Positions 5,911 to 14,396 are shown, numbered from the stretch's first letter. The stretch: DNA of 20,961 nt from a virus (IMGVR_UViG_3300044631_001122:1-20961); one strand, 5' to 3'. Numbers and translations are program-made. The notes: generated by a model from the sequence alone, not told the origin.

Positions 5911-6273
5911 ATGAATACAGAAACACGAATGACTGACGAGAATATGCTCAAGCATATTGAAAGCCACAAGGGCAATTTTAACTTTACTATCGCTCACCGT
6001 GTGGCATCGCTGATGTACTACAAAGATGCTCCGACAATGGTTTACCTGACTAACATGATTTGCATCGGTTACAACCTTATTCCTAATGACAAAGAGTATG
6101 CGCAAATTGGGTCACTTACGCCTGAAAAAATGAAGCTGATTATTGAAGAACAAAAAGGAGATATTGACTTTACTCAACCAAATCAATGTTTAAAAATTGA
6201 TAAAGGATACAACGGAGTATCGGGCCTTAAAGCAGCGTTGTGCTATGCCTACAACCTAAAGCCGAACCAATGA
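5911..6273 (+). CDS. Hypothetical protein with two tandem ~50-residue repeats (120 aa)
   Basis: Residues 12-60 and 74-120 are two diverged copies of one unit. Copy A has MLKHIESHKGNFNF and ends YNLIPND; copy B has MKLIIEEQKGDIDF and ends YNLKPNQ. Both also have a hydrophobic helix before the YNL(I/K)PN end (MICIGYNL, ALCYAYNL). The linker (KEYAQIGSLTPE) is short. No known domain is recognised. It follows the large terminase by 12 bases with the leader AACGACAACGAG and overlaps the next gene by 4 bases (ATGA). An internal duplication of this size suggests a pseudo-symmetric binding protein, but the function is unknown. Confidence 0.65.
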   Translation: MNTETRMTDENMLKHIESHKGNFNFTIAHRVASLMYYKDAPTMVYLTNMICIGYNLIPNDKEYAQIGSLTPEKMKLIIEEQKGDIDFTQPNQCLKIDKGYNGVSGLKAALCYAYNLKPNQ

Positions 6274-6932
6274 AAGCGCAGACCTTTATTTTCGTACACG
6301 ACCAGCAGATAGTCATTGACTACATTCAGGCTGGCAAGTTTGACCAATTACCCGACGTGAGATATGTGTTTTTAGGACAGCGACCTATTGACCGATTAGA
6401 CCAGTTTATCGGAGAAAAGAAAGTGATTGTGGCACGAAACCTACCCGATAATATCGAACACTTACCCAACTTAGTTGCTTGGACTGGGTGGTATGCTGTG
6501 GCACGGAACGGGCTGATAACAGCCGATGTGGTTAATCTATTCGAGTACGACATCAATCTAACTGACTGGAAACAGCCGATGAAGTCAACAGCTTACTTTT
6601 GGCATCCGTACGCTGATAATACTTGGTGGAACTACAACAACATAAAGCCTGAATTACGAAGATTGGTAGTAATGGTCAGCAATGACCCTTTGCCAATGAC
6701 CTCGAATTACACTTTGTTCGTTGACAAGATTCATCCGTTTGTAAAGAACTTAATGGAAAGCGACTTAGATGCAGAGCATCCGCAGGCTGGTCACATCGTT
6801 GAGAGGTATTGCAGCGCATACTTTCAATTCAAGGTTACGGCTGCTGGTGGACTTAACCACCTTTACGCTGATTCCCACGGAACGCAAGGCAGAGGGGATA
6901 GATACCAAGACATTAAATACAAACTGCTATGA
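6270..6932 (+). CDS. Putative glycosyltransferase-like protein (220 aa)
   Basis: The N-terminus looks like an alpha/beta sugar-nucleotide-type fold (KAQTFIFVHDQQIV, then VRYVFLGQRP). Residues 175-185 read HIVERYCSAYF, resembling the H-x2-ER-x3-Y motif of DUF4422-type glycosyltransferases, and FEYDINL (91-97) could hold an acidic metal-binding site. Family membership is tentative. ATG 6270 (MKAQTFIF) overlaps the previous stop by 4 bases and is better than the upstream frame start at 6240. The next gene, also glycosyltransferase-like, overlaps by 4 bases, so the pair probably acts in one pathway. Confidence 0.5.
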   Translation: MKAQTFIFVHDQQIVIDYIQAGKFDQLPDVRYVFLGQRPIDRLDQFIGEKKVIVARNLPDNIEHLPNLVAWTGWYAVARNGLITADVVNLFEYDINLTDWKQPMKSTAYFWHPYADNTWWNYNNIKPELRRLVVMVSNDPLPMTSNYTLFVDKIHPFVKNLMESDLDAEHPQAGHIVERYCSAYFQFKVTAAGGLNHLYADSHGTQGRGDRYQDIKYKLL

Positions 6933-7522
6933 TTAAGGTAATAAACTACGGAAGCGGTAAATATAAAGAGTTGGCAGCAACCCAATTCACAAACGGACTG
7001 CCTTTAAAAACTTACAGCAACGAATCGCCAAACGGAAGGGGTGACAACTATTGGAGGTGGAAGCCTGAAATACTCTTAAACACCATGACTAAATACAAGG
7101 GTGATTTCATCCTTTACATTGATGCTGGTGACTACCACACCGAGGACTTTTGGAAGTGGCTAACTGCCTACGTTGTCGTTTCGGATAACCTATTTGTGAG
7201 CCGTGGGTATTTACACAGAGAGTGGACTAAAGCCGACTGCTTAGAAGCAATGGGGATGCTGCCTTGTATTGAGCGAATAGACCATCAATTAGAAGCTGGG
7301 TTAATCGGTCTAAGGGCAAACGATGAAAACATCGCACTTGTAACCGAGTGGAGAGAATGGATGCAAGACGAGCATTTAGTGAACGATGCGCCAAGCCAAA
7401 TCCCAAACCATCCCGATTTCAAAGAGCATAGGCACGACCAATCTATTTTAACAAACTTAGTGCTTAGAGATAAATACCCGATTCAAAGAGTTAATCATGT
7501 AATATGGAACGCAAGACATTAG
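6929..7522 (+). CDS. Putative GT-A-type glycosyltransferase (197 aa)
   Basis: The block RGDNYWRWKPEIL (37-49) followed by GDFILYIDAGDYH (58-70) resembles GT-A-type enzymes of phage and capsule loci, in which the DAGD acidic motif ends the strand that holds metal and nucleotide-sugar. The later EHRHDQSILTNLVLRDKY (166-183) carries the HxxDQSI pattern also seen in such transferases. No membrane segment is seen. The length is short but complete for this type. It is coupled at both ends (4-base overlap upstream, 19-base overlap downstream). Donor and acceptor are unknown; modification of a virion protein or host glycan is inferred from position. Confidence 0.65.
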   Translation: MIKVINYGSGKYKELAATQFTNGLPLKTYSNESPNGRGDNYWRWKPEILLNTMTKYKGDFILYIDAGDYHTEDFWKWLTAYVVVSDNLFVSRGYLHREWTKADCLEAMGMLPCIERIDHQLEAGLIGLRANDENIALVTEWREWMQDEHLVNDAPSQIPNHPDFKEHRHDQSILTNLVLRDKYPIQRVNHVIWNARH

Positions 7523-8010
7523 AGAAATTAGACTACTCACATCCGTGGGTAACAGCAAAGGAACACATTTTGCAAGTGTATGACGAAGCCAAAAGGCTCA
7601 AAGGTCACGCCTTAGACATCGGCTGCTTTCAAGGTCACTCTGCGTTAGCTATGGGTTTGGCTGGTATGGAAGTATCGTTAGTGGATATTCATATTGATTA
7701 CTTAGACAAAGTGACCGACTTGCTGGAAGGTCACGGCTGCAAGGTAAATACCGCAGCAATGTGCGAGAGCGCAAAGGTGTTAAATTGGATTGAGCCAGTT
7801 GAATTGATAATGCACGATGCAGAACACGGTCAATCTATTGTGCCTGAATTACTTTTATTTTGGGATAAGGTAAAGTCAGGCGGTACGTTTATCATCCACG
7901 ACACCGACCAAATAGATTTAGCTGGCTTTATCAAAGCATTAGGCTACCCCGAAAATAAAACCACAGCAGACGAGCGTGGAAGGTGCTTGTCTATATTTTA
8001 CAAGCCATGA
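7504..8010 (+). CDS. Class I SAM-dependent methyltransferase (168 aa)
   Basis: The Rossmann-type motifs are clear. Motif I is ALDIGCFQGHSALAMG (36-51). An acidic residue ends strand 2 in VSLVDIH (57-63). A motif IV-like VELIMHDAEH lies at 99-108, and GGTFIIHDTD (126-135) forms a later strand. This layout matches Methyltransf_24-type enzymes, which often act on sugars or small molecules. No DPPY-type DNA-methylase motif is present, so DNA methylation is unlikely. Its place at the end of the glycosyltransferase cassette suggests it caps or modifies a sugar (inference). The stop overlaps the tail chaperone start in an ATGA. Confidence 0.75.
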   Translation: MERKTLEKLDYSHPWVTAKEHILQVYDEAKRLKGHALDIGCFQGHSALAMGLAGMEVSLVDIHIDYLDKVTDLLEGHGCKVNTAAMCESAKVLNWIEPVELIMHDAEHGQSIVPELLLFWDKVKSGGTFIIHDTDQIDLAGFIKALGYPENKTTADERGRCLSIFYKP

Positions 8011-8585
8011 AATTCACATCCCTAACTATTGACCAATTCCAGCGCATCGCAGCCATTGAGGCTACTGGTGAAGAGCAAATCAAGAAGGTGGCTATCGTTG
8101 CCGTTCTCAAAGGGATATCCTTAGACGAAGCGAAAAGCCTACCTATGACCGAGGTAGGTAAAGCGTACAAGGCAATCGAAGACGAGATGAAAGACTTGCC
8201 GAAGTTGCGATATAAGGAAACCTTCACGCTGAATAAAAAGAAGTACAAGCTGTCTTTATTTACCGATACGCTCACGGCTGGTCAGCTTATTGAAATGATG
8301 TCTTATGAAATGGCTGACGAGTACCAAGTGATTCAAAACCTACATAAAATAATGGCTACGCTTGCGAGGGAAAGGAAGTGGTTTAAGACCTTACCCTATG
8401 ATGGGGCGAAGCACGGAGAGCGTGCCGAGGAGTTCAAGCAACTCACGATGAAAGAAGTGTGGGGTGCGGTATCTTTTTTCTTATTAGCCTCCGAAGGCTT
8501 TATAACGATTATGAAGGATTATTCGGAGGCGGTACTGAAGACGATGGACAAGGAGTTAACCTCGCTGCGAAATACGGCTGGATAG
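8007..8585 (+). CDS. Tail assembly chaperone, short (G-like) product (192 aa)
   Basis: This gene sits where tail assembly chaperones are found, upstream of the tape measure gene, and has the typical behaviour of a pair made by frameshifting. The product begins MKFTSLTIDQFQRIAAIE, is helical with a KETFTLNKKKYKLSLF beta segment, and terminates normally at 8585. A TTTTTTC slippery site in the correct phase lies near its end (codons Phe-Phe at 8475-8480), allowing part of the ribosomes to enter the -1 frame. Sequence alone does not name a family, but the frameshift, length and position make the chaperone call strong. ATG 8007 overlaps the methyltransferase stop (ATGA) and is better than the upstream frame start. 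Confidence 0.75.
   Translation: MKFTSLTIDQFQRIAAIEATGEEQIKKVAIVAVLKGISLDEAKSLPMTEVGKAYKAIEDEMKDLPKLRYKETFTLNKKKYKLSLFTDTLTAGQLIEMMSYEMADEYQVIQNLHKIMATLARERKWFKTLPYDGAKHGERAEEFKQLTMKEVWGAVSFFLLASEGFITIMKDYSEAVLKTMDKELTSLRNTAG
8474..8530 (+). promoter_or_regulatory. Programmed -1 ribosomal frameshift signal
   Basis: The heptamer T_TTT_TTC at 8474-8480 is in the exact X_XXY_YYZ phase relative to the upstream frame. Six bases after it begins a perfect 9-bp stem, GCCTCCGAA (8487-8495) with TTCGGAGGC (8522-8530), enclosing a 26-base loop. An alternative 5-bp hairpin, AGCCT-CCGA-AGGCT (8486-8499), shares the same 5' arm, so the two structures are mutually exclusive. Slippery site, spacing, stem and downstream -1 frame all agree. 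Confidence 0.85.
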
Positions 8586-8719
8586 TCGTTGTGGATTCTT
8601 TGGCTATGGGTGACGTTCTCAAATGGGATGCCATCTTTAATCTAAACGCACGGCAGTTTTTAAACTACGTTCAGTATTACGCAGACAAGAAAGAAGTCGA
8701 AGCGATGAAAAGCCAATAA
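8480..8719 (+). CDS. Frameshift (T-like) extension of the tail assembly chaperone
   Basis: The -1 frame is open from upstream of the slip site to the TAA at 8717-8719. After slippage at TTTTTTC (8474-8480) the ribosome reads LISLRRLYNDYEG and continues for 79 codons, giving a fused product of about 237 residues (158 from the first frame plus 79). The extension is acidic to mixed and ends YADKKEVEAMKSQ. It has no convincing start of its own: the in-frame ATG at 8459 lies inside the first gene and precedes the slip site. In phage lambda the equivalent G-T fusion recruits tape measure and tail tube proteins, and the same role is inferred here. Confidence 0.75.
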   Translation, partial: LISLRRLYNDYEGLFGGGTEDDGQGVNLAAKYGWIVVVDSLAMGDVLKWDAIFNLNARQFLNYVQYYADKKEVEAMKSQ

Positions 8720-8730
8720 AAGTAGGTCTT

Positions 8731-8739
8731 TACATTTAC
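8731..8739 (+). promoter_or_regulatory. TACATTTAC element upstream of the gp10-like gene
   Basis: TACATTTAC begins 14 bases before the ATG at 8745, in the short gap after the chaperone gene. It matches the same motif before the genes at 17230 and 18299 and resembles TAnnTTTG with A in place of the last G. No TTTG lies at the expected upstream distance, so this copy is weaker than the others. Confidence 0.35.
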
Positions 8740-8744
8740 TTGTA

Positions 8745-9317
8745 ATGGACAAGCTTTTAGAAATCTCATCTATTCAGGGAACGGACTTTGTCGGTCTTGA
8801 CGTGGCGCAGCTTACTGGCGTTAAAAGGGTGCTGGGTGCGTTTGCAAAGCAGGTAGTTTTAGATTCTCAAAAGAACCTTGATAAAGGCGGTCGGTTTGGT
8901 CAGTACAACGCTTCCTTTAATCTTCGGCAGTCTATTGACCCATCGCAAGTAAGGGAAGAAGGTAATGGATACACCGTAGAAATATCAATGGCTGACTATT
9001 GGAAGTTTCTGAACGAGGGTGTACTTGGTAAAAAGTCAGGCAACAAAGCGCAAGGCAGTCCATTTCAATACGGCAAGAATGCACCTATCCCGACAAGGGC
9101 AGGAATAGAAAAGTGGATTCAAGCAAAGCCAATAGTTCCCGAAGATGGTGGCTCACGCAAAGGCTTGGCGTATGTAATTCGCAGAAGCATAATAAATACT
9201 GGTACGCCTCGAACCTTATTCTTTGACAAGGCACTACCCGATTCACTTATAAAAGTATTAACCGAAGATGTAGCCGAGGCGTTCGGCAAGTCCATTTCTA
9301 TCTCTATAAAAGTATGA
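8745..9317 (+). CDS. HK97 gp10-like head-tail/tail completion protein (190 aa)
   Basis: The overall pattern fits the HK97-gp10-like or tail completion proteins. The N-terminal helix is followed by DYWKFLNEGVLGKKSGNK (about residues 84-101), then a PFQYGKNAPIPTRAGIEKW block and a C-terminal RKGLAYVIRRSIINTGT-TLFFDKAL region. The D(Y)WxFLxxG core and the terminal P-R-x-F/L-FF segment recur in that family. It lies after the tail chaperone rather than with the portal and capsid genes, which is unusual for gp10-like proteins. ATG 8745 follows a TACATTTAC element and no Shine-Dalgarno sequence. Family assignment is moderately sure. Confidence 0.6.
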   Translation: MDKLLEISSIQGTDFVGLDVAQLTGVKRVLGAFAKQVVLDSQKNLDKGGRFGQYNASFNLRQSIDPSQVREEGNGYTVEISMADYWKFLNEGVLGKKSGNKAQGSPFQYGKNAPIPTRAGIEKWIQAKPIVPEDGGSRKGLAYVIRRSIINTGTPRTLFFDKALPDSLIKVLTEDVAEAFGKSISISIKV

Positions 9318-10474
9318 GCGTATCTATTCTATCACAGCCCAGCGTTACACTAAGCGCAGACAACGCTTTGTTTGTTGTTTCGGGCAGTAACTTTGCAAGC
9401 GGAAACTACCGATATGTCGCAGACGTAAGCGGAACGACTTTATTGAGCCGATTGAAGTGCGACAAGCTGCCAAACAACGAAGGCTTTTTCAACGTGGCAA
9501 AGGTAATCGAAACGCTTGTGCCTATCACAAAGCCAGCCGTTACGTTCTTTCAGGACCCGTTGATAGCTTCGACTTATCAGGTAGGCTTTAGAGAGGAGTA
9601 CGGAACGCCACCAGTAGTAGCAAGCGGACAAACCATAGCAAGCGGTATCGTGTTTCAAGGGTATAAACGCCAATGGGAAGATTTCGTTGCGAGTGGCTAT
9701 TATGCCTTAGCCTCGGCAGCCAAGATACTATCAAAGCAACCTACCAAAAGAAAGATAAGATTAGGAGAGAATGACTTTGCCAGCGTGTTGTTTTACATTC
9801 TTAGTGGCTCAACAAGCTATAAAGTAACCATTACTGCACCGACTCGCACCTTTTCGGTATCGGGAACAATAGCAAGCGGTGCGCTGGATGGAATGTTTAA
9901 TACTGGTCTTGCTGGTATTTACGCTTTAACAAGCGGTCAAACATCCGATGGTCAGGTAGGAAGCTATTTGTTATCGGGCATAACCAGTTACACGGTTACA
10001 ATTGAGTATGTGCATTCGGGAGATACGCAATATTACAGCGAAGGCAGAACGTCAGAAAACCACACAATAGAATACGAGGTCGAAAGCTGCGAGCGGTTTG
10101 CACCACAGCGGTTGTTCTTTAAGAACTCTTTAGGTGGCTTTGATGGCTATACCTTTACGATGAAAAACAAAAAGGTCGGCACAATGTCAAAGCAGACCTT
10201 CGGAAAGAATCAAAACATCTATGGAACGAAGGTAGCGGAAACGATTTATTCAGGCGAGTTTGAGGAAACAATGACCTTAAATAGCGACTGGTTAATAGAT
10301 GCTAACTGGATGTCGGAGTTGATTTACTCACCGCAGGTCTATCTGCAAATCGGTTCGGAGTTGGTAGAGGCAATCGTTAACACCTCAACCTTTGCCTTTC
10401 ATACAAGACCGCAGGATAAGTTGCAGCAGCTTCAAGTGGATGTCAAGATAGCCTATAAAAATAGTGTGATATGA
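9314..10474 (+). CDS. Probable phage tail/virion structural protein (386 aa)
   Basis: This predicted beta-rich protein starts MSVSILSQPSVTLSADNALF and contains many serine, threonine and glycine turns, including repeated (I/V)ASG tripeptides (PPVVASGQTIASGIVF, GTIASGALDG). Proteins of this kind sit between the chaperone and the large tail protein in Bacteroidota phages, but I cannot assign a defined domain. A C-terminal part (KSNQNIYGTKV-like and DWLIDANWMSELIYSP) is more globular. The start overlaps the previous stop by 4 bases and the end overlaps the next gene by 4. It could form part of the tail tip or baseplate, given its place before the 742-residue protein and the tape measure gene. 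Confidence 0.55.
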   Translation: MSVSILSQPSVTLSADNALFVVSGSNFASGNYRYVADVSGTTLLSRLKCDKLPNNEGFFNVAKVIETLVPITKPAVTFFQDPLIASTYQVGFREEYGTPPVVASGQTIASGIVFQGYKRQWEDFVASGYYALASAAKILSKQPTKRKIRLGENDFASVLFYILSGSTSYKVTITAPTRTFSVSGTIASGALDGMFNTGLAGIYALTSGQTSDGQVGSYLLSGITSYTVTIEYVHSGDTQYYSEGRTSENHTIEYEVESCERFAPQRLFFKNSLGGFDGYTFTMKNKKVGTMSKQTFGKNQNIYGTKVAETIYSGEFEETMTLNSDWLIDANWMSELIYSPQVYLQIGSELVEAIVNTSTFAFHTRPQDKLQQLQVDVKIAYKNSVI

Positions 10475-12699
10475 GTACGCTGATTATTTATCCGCTTGAC
10501 GATAGCAACGTAGAAGTTCCGTATGTTTTAGATTGCGATGAGGTAGATATTAGCCTGACCTTTTCGGTTCAGGACATTCAAGATGTAACCAAAAGGAGAG
10601 GTTCGTTCAGCAAGACCATCACGCTTGCTGGTACTGGTGCAAACAACCAAGCCTTCGGTCACGCCTATAACATTCAATCTTTTGTCGGTGGCTTTACGCC
10701 TAATAAACGAATTAGGTGTACGCTATGGAACGAGGGCATCCAAACCTTTACTGGCACTTTGCAGCTTCTTAGCATTACTAAGATGAACGAGCAGATTAAC
10801 TACGAGGTCGGAATATACTCGGAGGAAATAGCTTTCTTTAGGCAGATAAACGAAACGAAGCTGGCAGCGACCGCAGGAGTAAGTGGGTTTAATCATACAT
10901 TGACAGCATCAGTAGCAAGTGGAACGTGGGTAGCAACAGCAGGAAGTGGCTACGTTTACGGCTTCTTAGATGGCTACGGATATACTGACGTTGTGCCTTC
11001 TGCTTTAAGTTTCTTTGGCATATCATTGCTCATTCCTTACATTCAGCTTGTGCCTTCGTTTTATGTCAAGCAAATGGTTGACTTAATCTTTGCTCAAAGC
11101 GGATATAGATACGAGTCTGCGTTTTTTAACACAGCTAACTTTAAAAAGCTGGTTATCCCTTACGCTGGCGGTACGATGTTGCAAAACGATTTGAGTGGCG
11201 AAAATAGCATAATGGAAGGCAGCGAGTTAACTGGCGGTGAGGCTGGTGCAGCTAACTGGAATTATTTAGGCGACTTTTATTATAGCGGTGTATTCCCATT
11301 TGATACCGTTATTACCGACCCCCAAGGGTATTGGGATGATACTACTTATGAATTTACAAACGTAGCATTTTACAGCACTTGGACTGTAAACTATGAATTT
11401 ACTTTAAAAAACTTAGCAAATAGAGTTGTTCAAATAGGCTTTGCGATTTGCGATTCCGTTACTGGACTGCCTATAAACGAAACTCTGCAAGATACGGTGG
11501 TTGATTTTATACAACCATTACAAACAAAAAAGTTTCAGTTTCAAGGCGTTGTAAGATTAAACCCAAATCAGGTTGTCGATTTAAGGGCGTTTTTCTTTAG
11601 CATTCCTAACGACTACCCAATACAAATAGAGGACAAGTCTAAAATCACAATGATTTGCACGGAGAATGCAGGTGCAAACTTAGCTGCTGATATGGTTAAG
11701 GCATTGCCTCCTGACATTACGCAAGCAGATTTATTGAGTGACTTGCAGAAGATGTTTAATCTTTACTTTTATCAATCACCGACCGACCCTGACTTAATCT
11801 ACATTGAGCCGTTTAATACGTTCTATTCAAGCGGTAGCGTAAACTGGACTGAAAAGATAGACAACACCGACAAGCACTTATTGCAGATGGGTGACCCACA
11901 AGCACGAAAGCAAATCACGTTTAAATACAAAGATTCAGGCGATGCTTTGGGCAAGTTGTACAATGATACCTTTTCGGAAGGGTATGGCTCACGGATATTT
12001 GAAACTGATAACTATTACGCAAAGGGCGAGCAAGTGGTGGAAACCAAATGCTCAACCGTTATCCCTGCCTCTTTTCGTTCGGGATTGCCTATCGGCAGGA
12101 CTTTAGATATAGACTCAAACAACCAGCCAAAGGCAAGGGCGACTGGCTACCGCATTGCTCAATTTAATTATGTATCTATTCCATCATCGGCTGCGTGGTC
12201 AATGCTTTTGGACTATACACCAACCTTTGCCCAATTTACCTCATTGCCTTTAATTGCTCACATAGACAACCCTTACGCACCGACTTTTGACCTTGCGTTT
12301 GGTATGCCTAAGAATTTGTACTTTAAAGCCATTGATGGTGCTGGATTTAAGGATTACGATAATAGAAACCTATTCAACACCTATTGGCGTAATTATCTAA
12401 TAGAAACCACCAGCAAAGAATCTTTGCAAATAGAGATACCAGTAATACTTGACCCAGTTGACATCTACCAGCTTGACTTTAGGAAGCCTATCTATATTGA
12501 AGGCATCCTCTTTAGGTTGCTTGAAGTGAGAGATTACACCATTGGAGGCTCTCAAAAATGCACAGCAATCCTGCGCAGAATCCTTAATCTTGCACAGCCA
12601 GCGACTGGCGCAGTAGAGGTTAACACCTTCTTTGACTCGTCAACTTTAGTGCTTGGCGAAATGAAACCACAAATAGTAACACCTAACAACATTCAGTAA
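10471..12699 (+). CDS. Large virion structural protein, probable tail tip/baseplate (742 aa)
   Basis: The N-terminus contains VDISLTFSVQDIQDVTKRRG followed by SFSKTITLAGTGANNQAFG, a layout recurring in large structural proteins of Bacteroidota phages. The middle holds a hydrophobic strand-rich segment, and the C-terminal part contains IYIEGILFRLLEVRDYTIGG, typical of a tail-associated beta domain. No peptidase or lysozyme motif is visible, so enzymatic wall digestion cannot be claimed. It lies directly upstream of the tape measure gene (one-base overlap), the opposite side from where tail-tip genes usually follow it. Its large size and beta content suggest a distal tail or baseplate component (inference). 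Confidence 0.6.
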   Translation: MSTLIIYPLDDSNVEVPYVLDCDEVDISLTFSVQDIQDVTKRRGSFSKTITLAGTGANNQAFGHAYNIQSFVGGFTPNKRIRCTLWNEGIQTFTGTLQLLSITKMNEQINYEVGIYSEEIAFFRQINETKLAATAGVSGFNHTLTASVASGTWVATAGSGYVYGFLDGYGYTDVVPSALSFFGISLLIPYIQLVPSFYVKQMVDLIFAQSGYRYESAFFNTANFKKLVIPYAGGTMLQNDLSGENSIMEGSELTGGEAGAANWNYLGDFYYSGVFPFDTVITDPQGYWDDTTYEFTNVAFYSTWTVNYEFTLKNLANRVVQIGFAICDSVTGLPINETLQDTVVDFIQPLQTKKFQFQGVVRLNPNQVVDLRAFFFSIPNDYPIQIEDKSKITMICTENAGANLAADMVKALPPDITQADLLSDLQKMFNLYFYQSPTDPDLIYIEPFNTFYSSGSVNWTEKIDNTDKHLLQMGDPQARKQITFKYKDSGDALGKLYNDTFSEGYGSRIFETDNYYAKGEQVVETKCSTVIPASFRSGLPIGRTLDIDSNNQPKARATGYRIAQFNYVSIPSSAAWSMLLDYTPTFAQFTSLPLIAHIDNPYAPTFDLAFGMPKNLYFKAIDGAGFKDYDNRNLFNTYWRNYLIETTSKESLQIEIPVILDPVDIYQLDFRKPIYIEGILFRLLEVRDYTIGGSQKCTAILRRILNLAQPATGAVEVNTFFDSSTLVLGEMKPQIVTPNNIQ

Positions 12700-14375
12700 T
12701 GCCAGACGTAAATAAGGAAATAGCACTAAAGGTCACGACCGATGTAGGTCAAACCAACACAGCGTTAAAAAGTGCAGAGGAAAGGTTAAGCGAAGCCAAG
12801 AAAGCCATGTTGGATTTGGCATTAGCTGGCAAGCAAGGCTCAAAGGAGTTTAGGGATTTAGCTGTTGAGGCTGGTGCGTTAAAAGGCAAAATAGAATCCG
12901 TTGAGCAGACCGTTGATGGATTAGGCAAGAGCGCAAACAAGATTGAGGTATTTAGCGGTGCAGTTCAGGGCATAGCTGCTGGCTTTGCTATCGCACAAGG
13001 TACGGCTGCTTTATTTGCCGAAGGTAACGAGGAACTGCAAGAATCACTTGTTAAGGTACAAGCGTCTTTGGCTTTATTACAAGGCACGGAGCAAGCGGTT
13101 CAGTTATTAAGAAAAGAAAGCGCAGCAGGGCAGGCTTTATTGACCGCAAGAACCGCAGCTTATAATTTAGTGGTAGGCGCATCAACTGGCGCACTAAAGT
13201 TGTTCAGAATTGCTTTAGCTGCTACTGGAATAGGCGCAGCCGTAGTTGCGATTGGTGCATTGGTTGCTAATTGGGATAAACTAACCAAGGCGGTAACTGA
13301 CTTTATTAGCGGTTCTCCAATGCTTACAAAAGTTATTGGGTATATTTCGGATGGCTTTACTAAATTAGGCAGGGCGATTGGCGTAATACCAAGCGAATCA
13401 GAAGCAGCGACAAAGCAGATGATTGCTGATTTAGAAAAGCAACAAAAGCTATTAGAAGCAGCAGGCGCAAACACGGTTGCTATCGAAAGGCGTTTGGCTC
13501 AATTACGCATTCAATTAGCCAAAGAAACTGGCGAAGGGTTAGAGGAAGCGCAAGAGGAACTTACCATTTTTGAAGCGCAGCAATTTAAAATAAGAGCAGA
13601 CAAAGAAGCCGAAGCGTTAAAAATACGAAAAGCACAATATGCAGCGTATTTAGAGCGTGTAAGGATGTCGCAATTAGAGATAGGCACAGCCGAGGCTAAA
13701 GGATTCCAGCAAATTAAATCTAATGCCGAAGCTGGTTTAGAATTAGATAGGCAAACGCTGGATGCAAGATTTAAATTGCAACAAGAGGCGAGAGAAAAAG
13801 AAAGAGAAAAGCAAGCAGAATACAACGCCAATAAACTTGCTGACCAGCAAGCTGTTGAGTTAGGTATTATAAACATGGCAAAGGGTACATTTCAAACCAT
13901 TGCCGATGTATCTGCGTTTTTTGCTGGCAAAGACGAAGCAAGGCAGCGCAAGGCTTTTGAGATTCAAAAAGCAGCAGGCATAGCAAATACCTTAATCGAT
14001 ACCTATGCAGCAGCGCAAGCAGCTTTTAAATCAGCATCTCAAATACCAATTATTGGTGCGGTTGCTGGTCCGATTGCAGCAGCTACCGCCATTGCTGCTG
14101 GTCTTGCTCGTGTGGCAGCTATTAGAAACACTACCTTTAGTGCTGGCTCTGCAAGCGCAGCACCACAAGCTGTTAGTTCTCCCACATTCCCACAACCGAG
14201 TCAGCAGCCACCAGCAGCCTTTACCCCTAACGTAGCCAACCCAAATCCAACTAATCAGCCAAACCCACAAGGGGGGCAGAACGGAACGACAAGGGTTATC
14301 GTAGTTGAATCCGATATTAGGAGAGTAACAACAAGGGTTGATGCAGCCGAAAGATTTGCTACCTTTGGGAATTAA
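12699..14375 (+). CDS. Tape measure protein (558 aa)
   Basis: This has the classical composition of a tape measure protein. Long helical, alanine- and lysine-rich stretches with heptad character flank a hydrophobic segment at about residues 168-190 (FRIALAATGIGAAVVAIGAL). A second hydrophobic part lies later (IIGAVAGPIAAATAIAAG), and a proline/asparagine/glutamine-rich tail follows. A central coiled coil is rich in E, K, R and Q (REKEREKQAEYN). Such proteins set tail length; at roughly 1.5 angstrom per residue, 558 residues would give a tail near 80 nm (estimate). It ends just before a strong terminator, closing the tail transcription unit. Confidence 0.85.
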   Translation: MPDVNKEIALKVTTDVGQTNTALKSAEERLSEAKKAMLDLALAGKQGSKEFRDLAVEAGALKGKIESVEQTVDGLGKSANKIEVFSGAVQGIAAGFAIAQGTAALFAEGNEELQESLVKVQASLALLQGTEQAVQLLRKESAAGQALLTARTAAYNLVVGASTGALKLFRIALAATGIGAAVVAIGALVANWDKLTKAVTDFISGSPMLTKVIGYISDGFTKLGRAIGVIPSESEAATKQMIADLEKQQKLLEAAGANTVAIERRLAQLRIQLAKETGEGLEEAQEELTIFEAQQFKIRADKEAEALKIRKAQYAAYLERVRMSQLEIGTAEAKGFQQIKSNAEAGLELDRQTLDARFKLQQEAREKEREKQAEYNANKLADQQAVELGIINMAKGTFQTIADVSAFFAGKDEARQRKAFEIQKAAGIANTLIDTYAAAQAAFKSASQIPIIGAVAGPIAAATAIAAGLARVAAIRNTTFSAGSASAAPQAVSSPTFPQPSQQPPAAFTPNVANPNPTNQPNPQGGQNGTTRVIVVESDIRRVTTRVDAAERFATFGN

Positions 14376-14396
14376 GCGTTTCATAATTTAGGTTTG

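Noticed and set aside
8459-8719. Separate small gene starting at ATG 8459
   Set aside because: The ATG lies inside the chaperone gene with no ribosome site, while the slippery heptamer and stem explain the frame as a -1 extension.
13511-14384. Antisense open frames opposite the tape measure gene
   Set aside because: They are serine/alanine/cysteine-rich mirror frames of a low-complexity gene, without start signals, on a strand that has no other genes.
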